Source: an uncultured bacterium (GTDB lineage: Bacteria > Bacillota > Clostridia > Oscillospirales > Oscillospiraceae). From it: DNA of 64,000 bases. Location: assembly GCA_949840775.1 (NCBI GenBank), contig CATKXO010000005.1, positions 29,811 to 93,810 of the forward strand, written 5' to 3'. Made by a program: the position numbers and the translations under genes. This document shows, one piece after another, positions 60,245 to 64,000 of this stretch; within the stretch, counting starts at the first letter, position 1; each line of letters opens with the position of its first letter. The notes beneath the pieces were generated by a model. It was not told the origin of the DNA. It did not search any database and saw only the letters and a list, made by a program, of their open reading frames with translations.

Positions 60245-62647
60245 GTGAGCGATCTGTTCCTGAAAACCCTGAACATGAGCATTGCCGCAAGCTGGCTGAT
60301 TTTGGCGGTGGTGCTGCTCCGGTTCGTGCTGAAAAAAGCGCCGAAGTGGATTGCCGTCCTTTTGTGGGGCATTGTCGCCCTGCGGCTGGTGGTCCCCTTC
60401 TCCCTTGAGAGCGCGTTGAGCCTGATTCCCAGCGCCGAGACCTTCAGCGCCTATAACATCCAGTATGAAATGCCTGCCATCAGCAGCGGCATCCCCGCCG
60501 TCAACAACGCGGTCAATCCCATTCTGGGCGAGACCTTCGCGCCGAGTCCGGGGGCCAGCGTCAACCCGCTCTATGTCTGGACATTTATTGTGTCGGTAAT
60601 CTGGTTCATTGGGATCGCCGCCATGCTGCTCTATGCAGTCATCAGTTCTATGCGGGTCCGCCGGGGCGTCGGGGAAAGAGCCCCCTATGAGGGAAACATT
60701 TTTCTGTGCGACCATGTAAAATCTCCGTTTATTCTGGGACTGGTTCGGCCCAAAATCTATCTGCCCTCCGGCATGGACGCGGCGGCCATGGAGCCGGTGA
60801 TTGCCCACGAAAAGGCCCATCTGGCAAGGCGGGACCACTGGTGGAAGCCGCTGGGCTTTTTGATTCTGACGGTTCACTGGTTCAATCCCCTGTGCTGGAT
60901 TGCCTATGTGCTCCTTTGCCGGGACATTGAGCTGGCCTGCGACGAGAAGGTGATCCGGCAGATGGATTTGGATGGGAAGAAGCAGTACTCCACCGCCCTG
61001 CTGGAGTGCAGCGCCGGGCGGCGGCTGGTCACAATCTGCCCGCTGGCCTTTGGAGAAGTCGGCGTAAAAGAACGGGTGAAAAACGTGCTACATTACAAAA
61101 AACCGGCCTTTTGGGTCATGGTCGCGGCTGCCGCCGCCTGCGCGGTGGTAACGGTGTGCTTCGCGACGAATCCGAAGCAGGACATTCCCCAAGAGCAGCG
61201 CACAGTTCAGGCGCGGATTACTGAGATTGAAGATGCTTCCTTCCTGGTCACGCCAGTGGAGGGGGCTTGGGAGTTGTCCTCCAGCGATTTGTTCCGTGTT
61301 TCCATCAAAAATATGCCCCCGTCCCCGGAGCCCCAGGTGGGAGACATTGTAGAGATAACCTACGATGGCTTTATTCTGGAGAGCGATCCGGCTCAGTTCA
61401 GCAATGTTCATAGTATAAGAGTGGTTTCGCAGGAGAACTCACTGGAACTAAGCGAGTTGCGGGCTAAATACCCGGAATACTTTGACCTTGGGACCTTCAA
61501 GGGGCTGGAGGTCTATGTCTGGCAGTTGGCCAAGAATCACTACCGTTTCGGGCTGATGGAGGGAACCAACCGGGAAAAAACGCTGGAAGAAAAAATGGCC
61601 TTGAACGGCGCTACGGCGGAGGAAATGGCGCTGATTCTGTCTACTTTCGATATTGAGGATGAAAATATTTTTGTGATTCCATGGGGGAATCCCATTTCCA
61701 GCTACATGGTCACAGAGGACATGGTGAAAGACCCGGCATACATCAACAGCATTCGCGCGATGCTGGGGCTGGACGGTGTTTCAACGGGTCCCATCGGAGG
61801 CACAGATGGGCCAACCGCTGCCGGGCCGGATGCGGCGGCTACGATCTCCGAAGAACAGGCGGCTATCCGTCAGGCGATTCTGGAACATAATCCCTCCGCA
61901 GACCCGGCCAGCCTTGTACGCTGCGCCAGTTTTGCAGAACTGGCAGTCCTATCCGGCACGCCGCTGGCAGGAAGCAACACCCATAAAATCACCTATTACG
62001 GGTGGGCGCTCTATGAGGGGTACAAGGTTACAGACAGCGGATTGAAAATTGCCGCTGGCAGCTATGTCCCTGTGGCAATTTCCTTTGACCTGGATGAGCG
62101 CGGCTATACTCTGACGGAATATTGGGAACCCAGAGACGGCAGCTACTATGTGCAGGATGTCCGCGAGAAATTCCCGGCACACATCGTTGAAGACGGCATG
62201 GACAGTCAGAAGTTCATCCTTCAGCAGACGCAGGAGTGCTACGAGCAGGCGATAGTGTCTGCCGGGCTGGATACCGATCAGGTGATTGGTTCTCTCATTG
62301 AGACAATTTGCAGCAGCCCCGCATTGTCCTCCAATCCGGGGGATTATATCGAGGCGCACTCCACCGAGTACCGGGAGCTGACATACTATGGCCGGTACAC
62401 CCTGAAATACTGCTTCACCGAGTTTTTGAAGGGCGGGCAAACTGATTTGCGTGGGCATATTATGAGGGCCGCCATTGATGACATAGCGCCGGAAGCTCAA
62501 CTCAATTTTGATGTGAAAACCGGACAGGAGTATTTCGATGCGTGGAAGGATGCCGCAATATCCGTCGGGGAGCAGCACGATATGGAATGGATTGAAACGC
62601 ATCAACCGGCTATCTATCTGTTGCTCAGTATGCTTGGGGAAGTATAG
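60245..62647 (+). CDS. BlaR1-type M56 sensor peptidase with a novel outer domain
   Basis: An 800-residue membrane protease. The N-terminal integral domain (SDLFLKTLNMSIAASWLILA) has four transmembrane helices. The cytoplasmic zinc-protease loop carries the HExxH motif in VIAHEKAHLARRDHWWKPLG (about 188-207) and ELACDEKVIRQM. After the last helix (FWVMVAAAAACAVVTVCF) comes an outer region of about 490 residues. It has no penicillin-binding domain and includes a Gly-Pro-rich linker (TGPIGGTDGPTAAGPDAAAT). GTG at 60245, one base after the blaI stop, gives the usual family N-terminus. Confidence 0.9.
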   Translation: MSDLFLKTLNMSIAASWLILAVVLLRFVLKKAPKWIAVLLWGIVALRLVVPFSLESALSLIPSAETFSAYNIQYEMPAISSGIPAVNNAVNPILGETFAPSPGASVNPLYVWTFIVSVIWFIGIAAMLLYAVISSMRVRRGVGERAPYEGNIFLCDHVKSPFILGLVRPKIYLPSGMDAAAMEPVIAHEKAHLARRDHWWKPLGFLILTVHWFNPLCWIAYVLLCRDIELACDEKVIRQMDLDGKKQYSTALLECSAGRRLVTICPLAFGEVGVKERVKNVLHYKKPAFWVMVAAAAACAVVTVCFATNPKQDIPQEQRTVQARITEIEDASFLVTPVEGAWELSSSDLFRVSIKNMPPSPEPQVGDIVEITYDGFILESDPAQFSNVHSIRVVSQENSLELSELRAKYPEYFDLGTFKGLEVYVWQLAKNHYRFGLMEGTNREKTLEEKMALNGATAEEMALILSTFDIEDENIFVIPWGNPISSYMVTEDMVKDPAYINSIRAMLGLDGVSTGPIGGTDGPTAAGPDAAATISEEQAAIRQAILEHNPSADPASLVRCASFAELAVLSGTPLAGSNTHKITYYGWALYEGYKVTDSGLKIAAGSYVPVAISFDLDERGYTLTEYWEPRDGSYYVQDVREKFPAHIVEDGMDSQKFILQQTQECYEQAIVSAGLDTDQVIGSLIETICSSPALSSNPGDYIEAHSTEYRELTYYGRYTLKYCFTEFLKGGQTDLRGHIMRAAIDDIAPEAQLNFDVKTGQEYFDAWKDAAISVGEQHDMEWIETHQPAIYLLLSMLGEV

Positions 62648-62683
62648 CGCCTCAAAACGTAAGCGGCAGCCGCTGTCCCCCTT

Positions 62684-63610
62684 TTACGCCTTCTCAGGGT
62701 GCTTTTTCAGGTCTACCACCGGGTTGACCAGCGGGGCCATCTCAAAGCCGCCGGGGCCGGTAATCCGGCACTCGGCCATGTCGCCGTCCTGGATGTGGAA
62801 GGCCCTGGGAGTGCCGGTGGACAGAATGTCGCCGGCGTACCAGCCCTGGATGCTGCTGTGGAGGGAGACCAGCCGGGCGGGGCGGTGGGTCATGTTGGCC
62901 ACCACATTTTTGGCGTACACCTCGCCGTTGTGGACCGACTGGACCTCCAGCTTCAGTACATCGGGCACCTCGTCAGGGGTGACCAGCTGGGGGCCAAAGG
63001 AGAAAAAGGTGGGGAAGTTCTTCACAATGCACAGATACCGGGGGTTGCCCTTGACATAGTCGTTCCCCTTGAGAATCGACTCCTCCGTCATGTCCAGGAT
63101 GGTCGTGTAGCCCACAATGGCGTCCTGCCAGTCCTCCTCGGACACATCCCGGCAGTCCTTGCCCATGATGACCCCCAGCTCCGCCTCGGCGGTTGTCTTT
63201 TGGGCCTCTTCCAGCTTGGGCAGCTTAATCTCGTCGCCGGGACCAATCAGGGTATCGGCCATCTTGAAAAAGCTGCCGGGGAACCCGGTGGGAGCAGCGG
63301 CCCCGATATCCCCGGCATGGTCCACGTAGTTCAGCCCGATGCCGAAAATCCGCTTGGGATTGCGGTACAGCGGAGCATAGACCACCTGGCCGTTGGGCAC
63401 TAAACCGGCCATGCTCTCCAGCTCGGTTTTGCCGCCAGCGTTGTACCACCGGGTCATGGCGGGAATCTCCCCGGCCTGAATGAGGGCCATCATGCCGGTC
63501 TTGTAAGAAGTGCCTTTGGCCTCGTTCAGGGCGGCGATGGGCAGAACGCCCTTGGAAGTGACGATGCCGGCAATTTCGGCGCGGTTGTGCTTAATCGTAG
63601 CCAGACGCAT
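62684..63610 (-). CDS. Fumarylacetoacetate hydrolase-family protein
   Basis: A 308-residue member of the FAH/HpaG superfamily of C-C bond hydrolases, isomerases and decarboxylases. IFGIGLNYVDHAGDIG (about 110-125) starts the catalytic domain. Metal-ligand acidic residues sit in TTAEAELGVIMGKDCR (about 163-178) and the Asp of GYTTILDMTEESI. GDILSTGTPRAF (about 266-277) is the conserved glycine-rich loop. The first ~90 residues are an FAH N-terminal domain. The substrate is unknown. I chose the ATG at 63610, after GATGGAGGAATTTATT. Confidence 0.9.
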   Translation of the reverse strand: MRLATIKHNRAEIAGIVTSKGVLPIAALNEAKGTSYKTGMMALIQAGEIPAMTRWYNAGGKTELESMAGLVPNGQVVYAPLYRNPKRIFGIGLNYVDHAGDIGAAAPTGFPGSFFKMADTLIGPGDEIKLPKLEEAQKTTAEAELGVIMGKDCRDVSEEDWQDAIVGYTTILDMTEESILKGNDYVKGNPRYLCIVKNFPTFFSFGPQLVTPDEVPDVLKLEVQSVHNGEVYAKNVVANMTHRPARLVSLHSSIQGWYAGDILSTGTPRAFHIQDGDMAECRITGPGGFEMAPLVNPVVDLKKHPEKA

Positions 63611-63787
63611 AATAAATTCCTCCATCTATCATGATTTATACTGTGTCAGAGAGAACTTGGCTATGGCCGCCGCTATGGGGATGTACAGCAGCATTACAAG
63701 GAGAATATCGGCAGCATCAACGCAAGAATAAGCTTACACAGGAGGTCAAAGATGGAGGGGCGCACTTTAGGCCTGCATATGCCATAG

Positions 63788-63882
63788 GTCTACCAAATGT
63801 CTACCGAAACCTCCCCGGATTACCTGCACCGCAGGTGGTCCGGGGAGGTCTTCTTTTTGGGTGGCCTACCACTCGTCTACCG
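63788..63882. repeat. Direct repeat around a terminator (possible recombination site)
   Basis: GTCTACCAAATGTCTACCG (63788-63806) and GCCTACCACTCGTCTACCG (63864-63882) match at 15 of 19 positions in the same orientation, and each contains CTACC twice. They flank the hairpin at 63809-63849. Confidence 0.4.
63809..63858 (+). terminator. Plus-strand terminator with no clear upstream gene
   Basis: ACCTCCCCGGA/TCCGGGGAGGT with an inner ACCTGC/GCAGGT stem, followed by TTCTTTTT. No plausible plus-strand gene ends before it, so it may be left from a lost gene. Confidence 0.75.
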
Positions 63883-63900
63883 CCGCAACTTTTTGACACA

Positions 63901-64000
63901 TTATAGCTGCATTTTTTTGGATTTCCTCCGCTTTTTGTAGCCTTCAGAGCTGCGTAAGTATCGTGACACGGGCGTGGCCGGGCGAAAACGTTGAAAAACC
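63901..64000 (-). CDS. C-terminal fragment of an unknown gene running off the right edge
   Basis: An open frame on the minus strand enters from the edge and ends at TAA (63903-63901) after 32 residues. The visible tail reads VFQRFRPATPVSRYLRSSEG followed by YKKRRKSKKMQL. A strongly basic C-terminus suggests a nucleic-acid-binding protein, but this is too short to identify and might not be coding. Confidence 0.35.
   Translation of the reverse strand, partial: VFQRFRPATPVSRYLRSSEGYKKRRKSKKMQL

Noticed and set aside
63635-63787. 50-codon frame with YGRRYGDVQQHYKE, possibly the end of a recombinase
   Set aside because: It has no start codon or ribosome binding site, and I could not match it to a family.

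Overview
The window is high-GC, densely coded chromosomal DNA from an anaerobic low-G+C-phylum (Firmicutes/Bacillota) bacterium. The best fit is an Oscillospirales gut commensal of the Flavonifractor/Lawsonibacter/Intestinimonas type; this is inferred from protein style and gene content, not from a search. Supporting signs are an oxygen-sensitive class III ribonucleotide reductase, strong AGGAGG ribosome binding sites, Gram-positive-type ribosomal proteins, BlaI/BlaR1 and PadR regulators, a KOW protein between map and infA, and consensus sigma-A promoters with 17-bp spacers.

Layout. 1-2.6 kb: edge of a minus-strand gene, a TetR regulator, tRNA-Val(GAC) and pgi. 2.6-6.4 kb: nrdD and nrdG with two small membrane genes between them, behind a promoter that carries two NrdR-type boxes. 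6.5-12.6 kb: mnmA, small membrane proteins, metG and pyk. 12.6-16.2 kb: a divergent HTH/49-aa gene pair, a sodium:solute symporter and a MATE exporter. 16.4-23.9 kb: mostly single enzymes (amidohydrolase, prolyl-tRNA editing protein, VanX-like dipeptidase, CofE-like ligase, MtaB, cupin, GNAT, AAA ATPase). 24-29.5 kb: a zinc-ribbon/BIG2/SH3 membrane protein, an ABC-F ATPase, a ribbon-helix-helix pair, a probable small RNA, an amidohydrolase and an acyltransferase. 29.6-46.5 kb: the complete S10-spc-alpha ribosomal superoperon on the minus strand, from rpsJ to rplQ. 46.5-48.5 kb: PadR regulator with two membrane proteins. 48.5-50.8 kb: glycosyltransferase and UDP-galactopyranose mutase. 51-53.9 kb: a ClpP-like protease, a shortened VirD4-like ATPase and an unknown protein. 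54-59.7 kb: a phosphorelay with a histidine kinase fused to a DegV lipid-binding domain. 59.9-62.6 kb: BlaI/BlaR1-type repressor and sensor protease. 62.7-64 kb: a fumarylacetoacetase-family enzyme and a gene fragment at the edge.

Most interesting signals. (1) A promoter-to-terminator unit at 27.6 kb encodes a probable 114-nt RNA whose central 10-bp stem presents a CCUCCU (anti-Shine-Dalgarno) loop. (2) Kinase-receiver-DegV fusion within a phosphorelay that has no DNA-binding output. (3) ClpP/VirD4-like/unknown three-gene operon. (4) Two structured leaders inside the ribosomal operon: an S10 leader with a terminator and a competing pairing, and a 447-bp insertion before rpsH with its own promoter. 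(5) A dispersed family of covarying double hairpins, four copies of which sit between ribosomal genes.
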